A stretch of 5,473 bases of DNA from Planctomycetaceae bacterium (GTDB lineage Bacteria; Planctomycetota; Planctomycetia; Pirellulales; Pirellulaceae): assembly GCA_007695205.1 (NCBI GenBank), contig REEF01000234.1, forward strand, positions 1 to 5,473. The letters run 5' to 3'. This document shows, piece by piece, positions 1-5,447 of the stretch. The notes beneath the pieces are model-generated. The model saw only the letters and a program-made list of their open reading frames with translations, had not been told where the DNA came from and did no database searches. Made by a program: the position numbers and the translations under genes. The stretch's first letter is position 1; every line of letters begins with the position of its first letter.

Positions 1-508
1 CTTGAAAAAGTTGCTGTACTTCACTGGAGGCCTTCAACCGCAGTCCTGTCAAAACGTACGCTGCCACCAGCAGCCGATCCGCTTGGTCCCCGGCCGCCTC
101 CCGTTCGAGCCGCTCTGCCAACTGCCGGACCACCGCCGCCAAGCCGTCGGTCAGCCCAATCGTCTCGGGTAATTTGCCCAAAACGGCCAACGGCGCCGTC
201 GCCAGCGAACTGCGAAGCAACAGCACAATGCTACGCACCGGCACCCGGTACCTACGGTGCAACAGTACATTATACGCCAGCACGTCCAGATGCTTCGTGG
301 CCGACGGACCGGCCTGCGCGTCCAAGTGCAAAATCTCCGTCAGCGGATCGCCGATCCCGAACACCACATCCGCAGCGGTTGTGACCGTAGACAAGTCCAC
401 GTTCAACAGCGTCACCGCCAGTGTCGTGGGCCCGTCGAACCAGGAGACAAAATCCGCCGGTCCCTCAGCGGCTAGGTCCTTGATCGTAGCATCATACGGT
501 TTCGACAC
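1..508 (-). CDS. Rpn/PD-(D/E)XK nuclease-like family protein (N-terminal part, cut by the window edge)
   Basis: The minus strand is open from a GTG at 506-508 to the window edge, giving 169 codons without the C-terminus. It begins VSKPYDATIKDLAAEGPADF, which matches the conserved 'KPYDATTK-L' N-terminus of a family common in planctomycetes, actinobacteria and cyanobacteria and related to Rpn/DUF4351 PD-(D/E)XK nuclease-like proteins. Further family blocks are DLSTVTTAADVVF (residues 38-50), ILHLDAQAG (59-67), YNVLLHRRYRVPVRSIVLLL (79-98) and AYVLTGLRL near the edge. By family analogy D47 and the D63-x-Q65 pair occupy the metal-binding positions; the usual residue at 63 is Glu. After LLLR (96-99) the chain goes almost directly to LATAPLAVLG, whereas the relatives I recall carry a further 40-50 residues there, so it may be internally shortened. 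GTG is the first start codon in frame after the TGA at 653-655 and has a GGGGGGAA run (515-522) six bases upstream. Family assignment is from remembered motifs. Cellular role is unknown; Rpn proteins act on DNA, but that is not shown here. Confidence 0.75.
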   Translation of the reverse strand, partial: MSKPYDATIKDLAAEGPADFVSWFDGPTTLAVTLLNVDLSTVTTAADVVFGIGDPLTEILHLDAQAGPSATKHLDVLAYNVLLHRRYRVPVRSIVLLLRSSLATAPLAVLGKLPETIGLTDGLAAVVRQLAERLEREAAGDQADRLLVAAYVLTGLRLKASSEVQQLFQ

Positions 509-793
509 GCCCAGTTCCCCCCGTGGATTTGCAATACGGTCCCCGACATCAAGTACCAAATCTCTCCAAAGGCTGATCCCTAACCCGTGCTCCCCATCCC
601 AATCGCAACCACCACCCGCCCCGATCCATGCGATCCCGTCGGCCGCATCGATTCAGTCGTCGACATGAATGATGCTGAAATCCACCGTAGTCATTGCCAT
701 CGGAGTGCCAGGACCGCCAATGTCGATGGTCGAGGTCCAGGCATCTGGGCCTCGAGTGAACCGATGCCCTCGTACTGTGATCTGTTGAGACAT
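509..793 (-). pseudogene. broken small protein gene, DUF6985-like C-terminal motif, interrupted by TGA
   Basis: Reading from ATG at 791-793, the frame gives 46 codons (starts MSQQITVRGHRFTRGPDAWT, ends IIHVDD) and then meets TGA at 653-655. The same frame then stays open and reads DGIAWIG (residues 5-11 after the stop) followed by CDWDGEHGLGI at 575-607 and a short LVLDVGD strand. The C-x-W-D-x-E-H-G-L-G-[IV] pattern, preceded by a 'DG.A.IG' strand and followed by a hydrophobic strand, resembles the C-terminal end of DUF6985-type small bacterial proteins as I remember them. A single TGG-to-TGA change would restore one continuous product, hence the pseudogene call. There is no stop between this reading and the downstream Rpn-like gene, so the original 3' end is undefined; 509 is only the base before the downstream GTG. 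No good ribosome binding site precedes 793; an in-frame ATG at 883 is an alternative start. It could instead be a genuine 46-codon ORF next to noncoding DNA. Confidence 0.4.
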
Positions 794-950
794 CCAAATA
801 TTCCAGCTAGGGGGGGTAAGGTCAATTAGCCCGTTCAGAGGGTCGGGCATGAAGAGAATACACGGCGAGAGGGCCAAAGCCATTGGGATTCAGAAGGGAA
901 TGAAATCAACCCTTCCATTGACCGATTTCCAAATGGCCAAAAACAGCAAG
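794..950. other. intergenic spacer without a recognisable gene
   Basis: This stretch lies between the tRNA 3' end and the broken small gene. An ATG at 881-883 on the minus strand could extend the broken gene upstream in frame, but the extra 30 residues carry no family signal. A T-run (TTTTT at 939-943 read on the minus strand) lies 7 bases past the tRNA 3' end and might assist termination, but no hairpin other than the tRNA itself precedes it. Confidence 0.4.
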
Positions 951-1024
951 TGGGCGCACCAAGAGTCGAACTTGGGACCTCGTCGTTATCAGCGACGCGC
1001 TCTAACCAACTGAGCTATGCGCCC
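951..1024 (-). tRNA. tRNA-Ile (anticodon GAT)
   Basis: The minus strand folds into a complete 74-nt cloverleaf. The acceptor stem is GGGCGCA/TGCGCCC with discriminator A. The D arm is GCTC-AGTTGGTTA-GAGC. The anticodon arm is CGTCG-CTGATAA-CGACG with anticodon GAT at 988-990. The variable loop is AGGTC and the T arm CCAAG-TTCGACT-CTTGG. GAT decodes the ATC and ATT isoleucine codons. No CCA is encoded: the discriminator A is followed by CTT, so CCA would be added by nucleotidyltransferase. Many bacteria place tRNA-Ile(GAT) between 16S and 23S rRNA; here it stands alone with its own promoter and no rRNA within the window. Confidence 0.98.
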
Positions 1025-1030
1025 GGTACT

Positions 1031-1045
1031 GCGGAGTGTTTCCGC
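1031..1045 (-). other. short hairpin in the tRNA-Ile leader
   Basis: GCGGA-AACAC-TCCGC (minus strand) forms a perfect 5-bp stem with a 5-nt loop, ending six bases before the mature tRNA 5' end. It would sit in the precursor leader removed by RNase P. A role in processing is inference; a stem this short can arise by chance. Confidence 0.4.
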
Positions 1046-1059
1046 TGGGAACGATGCCA

Positions 1060-1087
1060 ATTTTAGGCTTTCGTTTTCGGCTGTCAA
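1060..1087 (-). promoter_or_regulatory. sigma70-type promoter of the tRNA-Ile gene
   Basis: On the minus strand a perfect -35 TTGACA (1082-1087) is followed after 16 bases by TAAAAT (1060-1065), one mismatch from TATAAT. Transcription would start near 1052-1054, giving a leader of about 30 nt before the tRNA 5' end at 1024. Position, orientation and near-consensus strength all fit a stable-RNA promoter. Confidence 0.8.
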
Positions 1088-1181
1088 ACGGTGGTCGAAG
1101 GATTTTCGTAAATTGATCGAGGCCTCTCCGGGACTTGCAATCGCCAGCGCGCATGTGATACGTTCGAGTCGTTATCGATAT

Positions 1182-1198
1182 CCGCCGTCGTTCGGCGG
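1182..1198 (+). other. GC-rich hairpin in the oxidoreductase 5' leader
   Basis: CCGCCG-TCGTT-CGGCGG is a perfect 6-bp all-GC stem with a 5-nt loop, ending 22 bases before the ribosome binding site of the oxidoreductase gene. No T-run follows on either strand, so it is not a standard intrinsic terminator. It could be a leader stem-loop or a chance inverted repeat. I found no convincing -35/-10 pair for the downstream gene; TTGCAA at 1135-1140 is the best -35 candidate, without a good partner. Confidence 0.35.
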
Positions 1199-1220
1199 GC
1201 TTCTGCCGTGCTGCAACTTC

Positions 1221-1226
1221 AGGAGA
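1221..1226 (+). promoter_or_regulatory. ribosome binding site fixing the oxidoreductase start
   Basis: AGGAGA lies seven bases upstream of ATG 1234. This strong Shine-Dalgarno match selects the start that keeps the whole Tat signal peptide. Confidence 0.8.
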
Positions 1227-1233
1227 GACGCTC

Positions 1234-2607
1234 ATGTCCCGTTCACTTTGCCGTTGTGACTGCCCGACTGGCTCGAAGATCACTCGACGCGATTTCTGTG
1301 GCGTGATGGCCGCGGGAACCGTCGGTCTGTTCGCTGCGCCGACCATCGTTTCAGCTCGAAATCTGAACGATCGGCTGAATATCGCCATTATCGGCGCCGG
1401 GGGCCGCGGTCGAGGGAATACGGGTGGAGTGGCTTCGGAAAATATCGTGGCGTTATCCGATGCCCACGAGCCAAGCATGGCCGCAGCGGGGGAACGGTTT
1501 CCCCAGGCGAGGCGGGAACGGGATTTTCGCAAATTGTTCGATCGGCCGCAGGATTTCGATGCGGTGGTGATCAGTACGGGCGAACGAACGCACGCGCTGG
1601 CAACGATGATGGCGCTGAAGGAAAAGAAGCACGTCTACTGCGAGAAACCGCTGACGCACAGCGTTTGGGAAGCGCGGCAGGTTCGGCTGGCTGCGGCAAA
1701 AGCCCAGGTAGCGACGCAGATGGGGATTCAGATCCATGCGGGCGAGAATTATCGGCGGGTGGTCGAGGTGATCGGCAGCGGGGCCATCGGTCCGGTGCGT
1801 GAGGTGCATATCTGGAATTCGCGGGCTTGGGGATGGCAGAGTCCCGAGGCGGCGGAACGCAATGGGGACATCGTGCGTGTGACCGAACGTCCCGAAGAAG
1901 AACAGCCGGTTCCGGAGGGCCTGGACTGGGACCTGTGGCTGGGCCCCGCTCCGTATCGGCCGTTCCATTCGGTTTATTTCCCCGGTCCCAAATGGTATCG
2001 CTGGTGGGATTTTGGTGGCGGCACGATGAGCGATCTGGGCAGCCACTTCATCGATCTGGCGTTTTGGGCGCTGAAACTGGACTATCCCCGCACGATCCAG
2101 GCCAGTGGCCCGCCACCGCATCCCGAACTGGCCCCGGCGTCGATGCAAGCGACCTACGAATTCGGTGCTCGTGGCGACCGGCCTCCCGTCCAAATGACCT
2201 GGTACCAGGGCGAGAACAAACCGGAGATCTGGACCGAAGGCGGGATCCCGCGCTGGGGCGCCGGTCATCTGTTCATCGGCGACCAAGGCATGTTGCTGTC
2301 CGATTACGGCAAGTACGTGCTGTTGCCCGAGGACAAATTCCAGGACTTCCAGCCACCGGAACCGACGCTGCCACGCGTGGCCAACATCTACGCCGATTGG
2401 ATCAACGGTTGCAAGACAGGTTCGCCCACGATCGCGGATTTCGAGTACTCCGGCTGGTTGACCGAGTCCAATCACTTGGGCAATGTGGCTTTCCGGTTGG
2501 GTAAGAAGATTGAATGGGATGCCGAACAACTGGCGTGCCCCAATGCTCCTGAGGCGGCTGGGCTGTTGCGCCGTGAATACCGCGACGGTTGGGAGCTGGA
2601 CGTGTAA
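1234..2607 (+). CDS. Tat-exported Gfo/Idh/MocA family oxidoreductase
   Basis: The 457-residue product belongs to the Gfo/Idh/MocA NAD(P)-dependent sugar dehydrogenase family, which is strongly expanded in planctomycetes. A twin-arginine signal is clear: TRRDF at residues 17-21, hydrophobic stretch about 22-38, likely cleavage after VSA (39-41), so the enzyme should act in the periplasm. The Rossmann fold starts at IAIIGAGGRGRG (50-61). It continues with a DFDAVVIST strand (107-115), THA (119-121) and the signature EKP at 137-139, where K138 is the usual catalytic lysine. The C-terminal substrate domain carries GGGTMSDLGSHFIDL (261-275), with D267 and H271 at the usual D-x-x-x-H catalytic positions. 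Length is normal for exported planctomycete members. The substrate, probably a sugar or cyclitol, cannot be read from sequence. Oddities are a Cys-rich pre-Tat segment (C6, C8, C10) and GERTHA where relatives usually have PDHTHA. The next gene is co-directional but 141 bases away. Confidence 0.93.
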   Translation: MSRSLCRCDCPTGSKITRRDFCGVMAAGTVGLFAAPTIVSARNLNDRLNIAIIGAGGRGRGNTGGVASENIVALSDAHEPSMAAAGERFPQARRERDFRKLFDRPQDFDAVVISTGERTHALATMMALKEKKHVYCEKPLTHSVWEARQVRLAAAKAQVATQMGIQIHAGENYRRVVEVIGSGAIGPVREVHIWNSRAWGWQSPEAAERNGDIVRVTERPEEEQPVPEGLDWDLWLGPAPYRPFHSVYFPGPKWYRWWDFGGGTMSDLGSHFIDLAFWALKLDYPRTIQASGPPPHPELAPASMQATYEFGARGDRPPVQMTWYQGENKPEIWTEGGIPRWGAGHLFIGDQGMLLSDYGKYVLLPEDKFQDFQPPEPTLPRVANIYADWINGCKTGSPTIADFEYSGWLTESNHLGNVAFRLGKKIEWDAEQLACPNAPEAAGLLRREYRDGWELDV

Positions 2608-2615
2608 CCGGCCTC

Positions 2616-2643
2616 TTTACCCATGGTACGAATCGCCTACAAT
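2616..2643 (+). promoter_or_regulatory. possible promoter for the C26-like gene
   Basis: TTTACC (2616-2621), a 16-base spacer and TACAAT (2638-2643) make a moderate sigma70-like match (4/6 and 5/6). It sits just after the oxidoreductase stop codon and would leave a leader of about 100 nt. It is the best candidate in the spacer but rests on short motifs only. Confidence 0.35.
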
Positions 2644-2659
2644 GAAGGCTGATCGCCGG

Positions 2660-2683
2660 GGCAGGGCGTCCGAGGCAGGGCGT
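2660..2683 (+). repeat. tandem 10-bp direct repeat in the spacer before the C26-like gene
   Basis: GGCAGGGCGT occurs at 2660-2669 and again at 2674-2683, a 14-bp period, 17-40 bases downstream of the possible -10 element. It could be a direct-repeat operator or a small local duplication; only two copies are present. Confidence 0.45.
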
Positions 2684-2748
2684 TGTGATCACCCACCTCG
2701 TGAGTGCTGTTTCTGTTTCGTAACAACGTACTCAGCGAGTCCATAACC

Positions 2749-3489
2749 ATGGGTAGCAGGGCTATCATCGGAATCCATGCCGGGAGCCTCCACAGGTCCT
2801 CTCGGCGCGATCCCGAAGTCGATCGGTTGTTGACCAGATGGATCGGCTGTCTTTCGGCGGCTGGTGCCATCCCGGTGGTTGTGCCGGATCTTTCCTGTGA
2901 CGAAGGCCTGGACGAACTGCTGGACCTCCTGCACGGATTCGTCGTCGCGGGCGAACGGGATGCGTGTGACGCGTGCCGAGACGGCAGCGATGGACCTTGT
3001 TGGGAACCCATGTCCGAGTTTCGCTTGGTTCGGGCGATCGCTCGGCGTCAGGTTCCCTTCGTAGGCATCGGCTTGGGGTTCCAGTTGATGAATCTGGCCC
3101 TTGGTGGCACGGTCCGACCGCTGGATGTGGATGTGCGAGGTCAGCCGTTCCACGCTTATCCGCATAATCCGCGGCATCCGTTGGAACCCAAAGACGGTTC
3201 GTTGATGCAGACGATCTGTGGGGCAAGGTCGGCGACGGTCAACAGCTCGCACCGCTGTGCGATCGACCGGTTGGCCGAGGGACTGGTTGCGACGGCAGTC
3301 AGCAGCGACGGCGTGGTAGAAGCCTTCGAATCGTTATCGGAAGACTGGTTTGCGCTGGGCGTCCAGTTCCAGCCGGACGATTCATGCGACTGGCACCTGT
3401 CCTCGGGCATCTTCGATACGTTGGTGGACGAAGCGATGGCGCATGGCGAGCAGATGTGGGCCCCGCTTCCCGTCGGTCAACCCCACTGA
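2749..3489 (+). CDS. peptidase C26 / gamma-glutamyl-GABA hydrolase-like protein, probably inactive
   Basis: The 246-residue product has the layout of class-I glutamine-amidotransferase-like hydrolases of the C26 group (PuuD-like): IIGIH at 6-10, a HGFVVAG strand at 62-68, VPFVGIGLGFQLMN (102-115) with a following GGT, VNSSH (164-168), DGVVEA (187-192) and FALGVQFQPD (201-210). Active relatives have a nucleophilic Cys in GICRG-Q, His in GVQWHPE and the following Glu. Here these positions read Gly108, Gln208 and Asp210, so no member of the Cys-His-Glu triad survives and hydrolysis of gamma-glutamyl bonds is unlikely. The fold-defining segments are intact and the frame is clean, which argues for a retained non-catalytic function rather than a dying gene. 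No signal peptide is seen; it is predicted cytoplasmic. I chose ATG 2749 because the IIGI strand then starts at residue 6 as in relatives. A GTG at 2704 would add 15 residues, and neither start has a good ribosome binding site. Confidence 0.8.
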   Translation: MGSRAIIGIHAGSLHRSSRRDPEVDRLLTRWIGCLSAAGAIPVVVPDLSCDEGLDELLDLLHGFVVAGERDACDACRDGSDGPCWEPMSEFRLVRAIARRQVPFVGIGLGFQLMNLALGGTVRPLDVDVRGQPFHAYPHNPRHPLEPKDGSLMQTICGARSATVNSSHRCAIDRLAEGLVATAVSSDGVVEAFESLSEDWFALGVQFQPDDSCDWHLSSGIFDTLVDEAMAHGEQMWAPLPVGQPH

Positions 3490-3600
3490 CAACTCGGAAT
3501 GCACGAAGCGATACCGCAGGCTCTGCAGCTCGCTCGACACTTCGCGGCTCATCCGTGCCCCGGCTTTGCCATCCGTGCTACGTTTGGGTTGCGGGCGTGC
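3490..3600. other. convergent intergenic spacer with a 9-bp direct repeat
   Basis: This spacer separates the 3' ends of the C26-like gene and the porin gene. CATCCGTGC occurs at 3550-3558 and 3570-3578, a 20-bp period. I see no GC-rich hairpin with a T-run on either strand, so neither gene has an obvious intrinsic terminator here. Confidence 0.5.
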
Positions 3601-5370
3601 TTACAAAGCGATTTGAGTCTGGATGATGAACTGACCGGCGGATCCGTCAGAGACGCGCCGCACGATATCGCCGTCGGTCCGCTCGAAGAACTGCGGTCGC
3701 AACGAGTATTGAAAGGTCAGCTTGGCTCGGTGGCCGTCGATCAGATAGTTCAGGCCCATGTCCCAGTTGAAGGCCGGATCGTCCAGGTACGCCAGGTTCT
3801 TGTGCGTGAATGCGGCAAACGGTTGCAGCTTGCCGTGCCGATCGGCGAAGACCCAGCTAGGCAGCACGTAACCGGCTTCCAGGTACAGGATCTCGCCCGT
3901 CCCCAGAAGCGGTTGCGCGTTGCCCCCTCCGCTGATCGTCGGCTCGACTCCCTGGCTGGCCAGAAAATCAGAAGAACCCAATCTCCCAGTGTTCATGATC
4001 CCAATGTTTCGAAAATAATTGTCCCCATAATCGAAGACGTAGTAGACGCCATAGAACGTCATCGCGGCGCCGTATTCGCCCACCGGTTTGTCCAGATAGC
4101 AATCGAATCCCAACACAAGCTGATGCTGTTTTTCCAGTTGACCTTCGTTGTCCAAAATGCCGCTGGCGTTGGGTTGGAAGTAGAAACCGGCACCCAGGTT
4201 GAAAACGCTTCGGTCACCCAACCAAGTGCTGGTCTTGTACGGCAACAGATTGCTTTCCTCGTCCCAGAACTGCCATTCGAAATAGCCCGCGTACGCCAGC
4301 GTGTCGGACCCGATATTGACCGCCCGATCGGAATTCAGCGATCCCGAAGCGTCGACGTTAAAGGGGTGGTTGATGCTGACTCGGTAGTCCAGATCGTGAT
4401 AGCGTCCCTTGGCGTACCAGCCCAATTGCCGGGCGAATTGATCGGAGAACTCGATGTTCGGCCAATTGAAAATGGGCGCATCCAGCGTCATGTATCCCAG
4501 CGTGCTGGAACTGGCCTTCCGCGAGACACCGTTCCAATAATGCAAACCGGCTCCGACATCCAGACTCAGCGCCCTGTCTTCGGATCGGGGGATCACAGAG
4601 TACTCGTTCCAAACATCGTGGATGAACACCTGCGGCTTCTTCCCCGCGCCGTAGCCACCGATGCCCCCGGTGCCCGATCCGCCGCCGCCGGTAAAGGTCT
4701 GGTTGTTGATCCCCATGTGTAGCAAGATCAAGTACTTCTCGGTCAACTGCGAATAGGTCAGGATCCGAGCCCGTCGAAGTCCGATGTCCAGCGAACTACC
4801 ATCCAGTTTTTCGAGCGGCGCCCCACCGGCATCGAATCCTTGACTTTGATTCGAAACGGTACCAGGGTTGTTCTCCGTAAAAATGGTCCACACCTTATTC
4901 CATGTCAGGAATCGGATGTACTTTTTCCCCTCGTCGTCCAGCAGAATCGTCATCCCACGGCCGTAGTTGGAACCGCCCGGCGCGGCCGAAGGCCCCGGTC
5001 CGAATCGATCGCAAAACCCACTCCGACACGGCGACCAGTCTTCGAGCAAAAGATCGCTCGACTGGTTCTCGACTACCTCCGTCAGGTGACTGATCTGGTC
5101 TATCGTCGAGATTTCCGGCAGGTTGTCGGCATCGTCGATCGACGGCAAAGAGCGCATCCAGCCAGGATCGGGAATCGGCAGAGGCCGTGGAAACCGCACG
5201 TCCCGGTTGCTAGCCGAACGGTCCTCGAACGCATCGCAGCCCAAATCCCAGCCGTTTGCGTCGGACGCAACCCCCGCGAACAACGCCAATACGATCATCA
5301 AAAAGTAATGAATGGACTTGTGCGAGCACTCCATCGGTACCCATGGCCGATCACTGCGCATTTCCACCAT
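3601..5370 (-). CDS. outer-membrane porin, Bacteroidota-like beta-barrel family
   Basis: The 589-residue product has an N-terminal signal (hydrophobic core FLMIVLALFAGVA, residues 23-35) and many alternating amphipathic, aromatic-rich strands. Segments I recognise from Bacteroidota-type porins are YIRFLTWNKVW (151-161) with ENNPG (166-170), LRRARI (198-203), GLHYWNGVSR (275-284), TLDAPIFNWP (295-304), SDQFARQLGWYAKG (309-322) and DYRVSINHPF (328-337). Near the C-terminus are YLEAGYVLP, LQPFAAFTHKNL and a final INGH-like strand reading YLIDGHRAKLTFQYSL. These indicate a diffusion pore in the outer membrane; the substrate is not evident. Between signal and first strand lies an extra Pro/Asp-rich segment (about 41-145), and a Gly-rich loop sits at 228-243. 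The chain ends in IAL rather than a terminal Phe. Starts at 5370, 5361 and 5334 are in frame. 5370 has GAAGG about 9 bases upstream, whereas 5334 gives the shortest, most typical signal peptide. Confidence 0.88.
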   Translation of the reverse strand: MVEMRSDRPWVPMECSHKSIHYFLMIVLALFAGVASDANGWDLGCDAFEDRSASNRDVRFPRPLPIPDPGWMRSLPSIDDADNLPEISTIDQISHLTEVVENQSSDLLLEDWSPCRSGFCDRFGPGPSAAPGGSNYGRGMTILLDDEGKKYIRFLTWNKVWTIFTENNPGTVSNQSQGFDAGGAPLEKLDGSSLDIGLRRARILTYSQLTEKYLILLHMGINNQTFTGGGGSGTGGIGGYGAGKKPQVFIHDVWNEYSVIPRSEDRALSLDVGAGLHYWNGVSRKASSSTLGYMTLDAPIFNWPNIEFSDQFARQLGWYAKGRYHDLDYRVSINHPFNVDASGSLNSDRAVNIGSDTLAYAGYFEWQFWDEESNLLPYKTSTWLGDRSVFNLGAGFYFQPNASGILDNEGQLEKQHQLVLGFDCYLDKPVGEYGAAMTFYGVYYVFDYGDNYFRNIGIMNTGRLGSSDFLASQGVEPTISGGGNAQPLLGTGEILYLEAGYVLPSWVFADRHGKLQPFAAFTHKNLAYLDDPAFNWDMGLNYLIDGHRAKLTFQYSLRPQFFERTDGDIVRRVSDGSAGQFIIQTQIAL

Positions 5371-5423
5371 GCGGCTGTACCTTCAAGAAACAATCCGATC
5401 CCCAACATCAGACACTAAGCTCT
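5371..5423. other. upstream leader of the porin gene
   Basis: This is the 5' flank of the porin on the minus strand. CTGACA (5423-5428, partly in the adjacent palindrome) could serve as a -35 box, but no acceptable -10 follows at 16-18 bases, so I call no promoter. Confidence 0.3.
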
Positions 5424-5447
5424 GTCAGAAAAGGGGTCTGACCCTTT
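5424..5447. repeat. REP-like palindrome (GGGGTCTGACCC)
   Basis: The plus strand holds two overlapping inverted repeats: GTCAGA (5424-5429) with TCTGAC (5437-5442), and GGGTC (5434-5438) with GACCC (5440-5444) around a central T, flanked by A- and T-runs. The two pairings share bases and exclude each other. The core AAAAGGGGTCTGACCCTTT resembles short palindromes that recur in many genomes and accompany RAYT-type transposases; that link is from memory. Only one copy is in this window and no transposase is present. Confidence 0.45.

Noticed and set aside
653..655. TGA as selenocysteine or programmed readthrough codon
   Set aside because: No SECIS-like hairpin is evident after it and no Sec-containing family fits; a simple nonsense change is the easier explanation.
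174..668. 164-codon plus-strand frame at the left end
   Set aside because: It is Ser/Thr/Pro-rich without motifs, and the opposite strand encodes the Rpn-like protein with several conserved blocks.
1182..1198. GC-rich hairpin as an intrinsic terminator
   Set aside because: No T-run follows on either strand, and it lies upstream of a gene in its leader.
1002..1532. 176-codon minus-strand frame
   Set aside because: It overlaps the tRNA, its promoter and the antisense of the Tat signal and Rossmann start, and has no protein-family signal.
1453..2529. 358-codon minus-strand frame opposite the oxidoreductase
   Set aside because: It is antisense to a convincing Gfo/Idh/MocA gene, is His/Arg/Pro-rich and shows no recognisable motif.
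2689..3252. 187-codon minus-strand frame opposite the C26-like gene
   Set aside because: The plus strand carries ordered C26 motifs; this frame shows only low-information Arg/Ser/Pro-rich sequence.
3499..4722. Long plus-strand open frame (407 codons) opposite the porin
   Set aside because: It lies almost wholly antisense to the porin, whose family motifs are clear, and its translation shows no domain, only Val/Gln/Arg-rich sequence typical of antisense reading of a GC-rich gene.
4840..5418. 192-codon plus-strand frame opposite the porin N-terminus
   Set aside because: It is antisense to the porin signal peptide and N-terminal region, Arg/Pro-rich, and has no motif.
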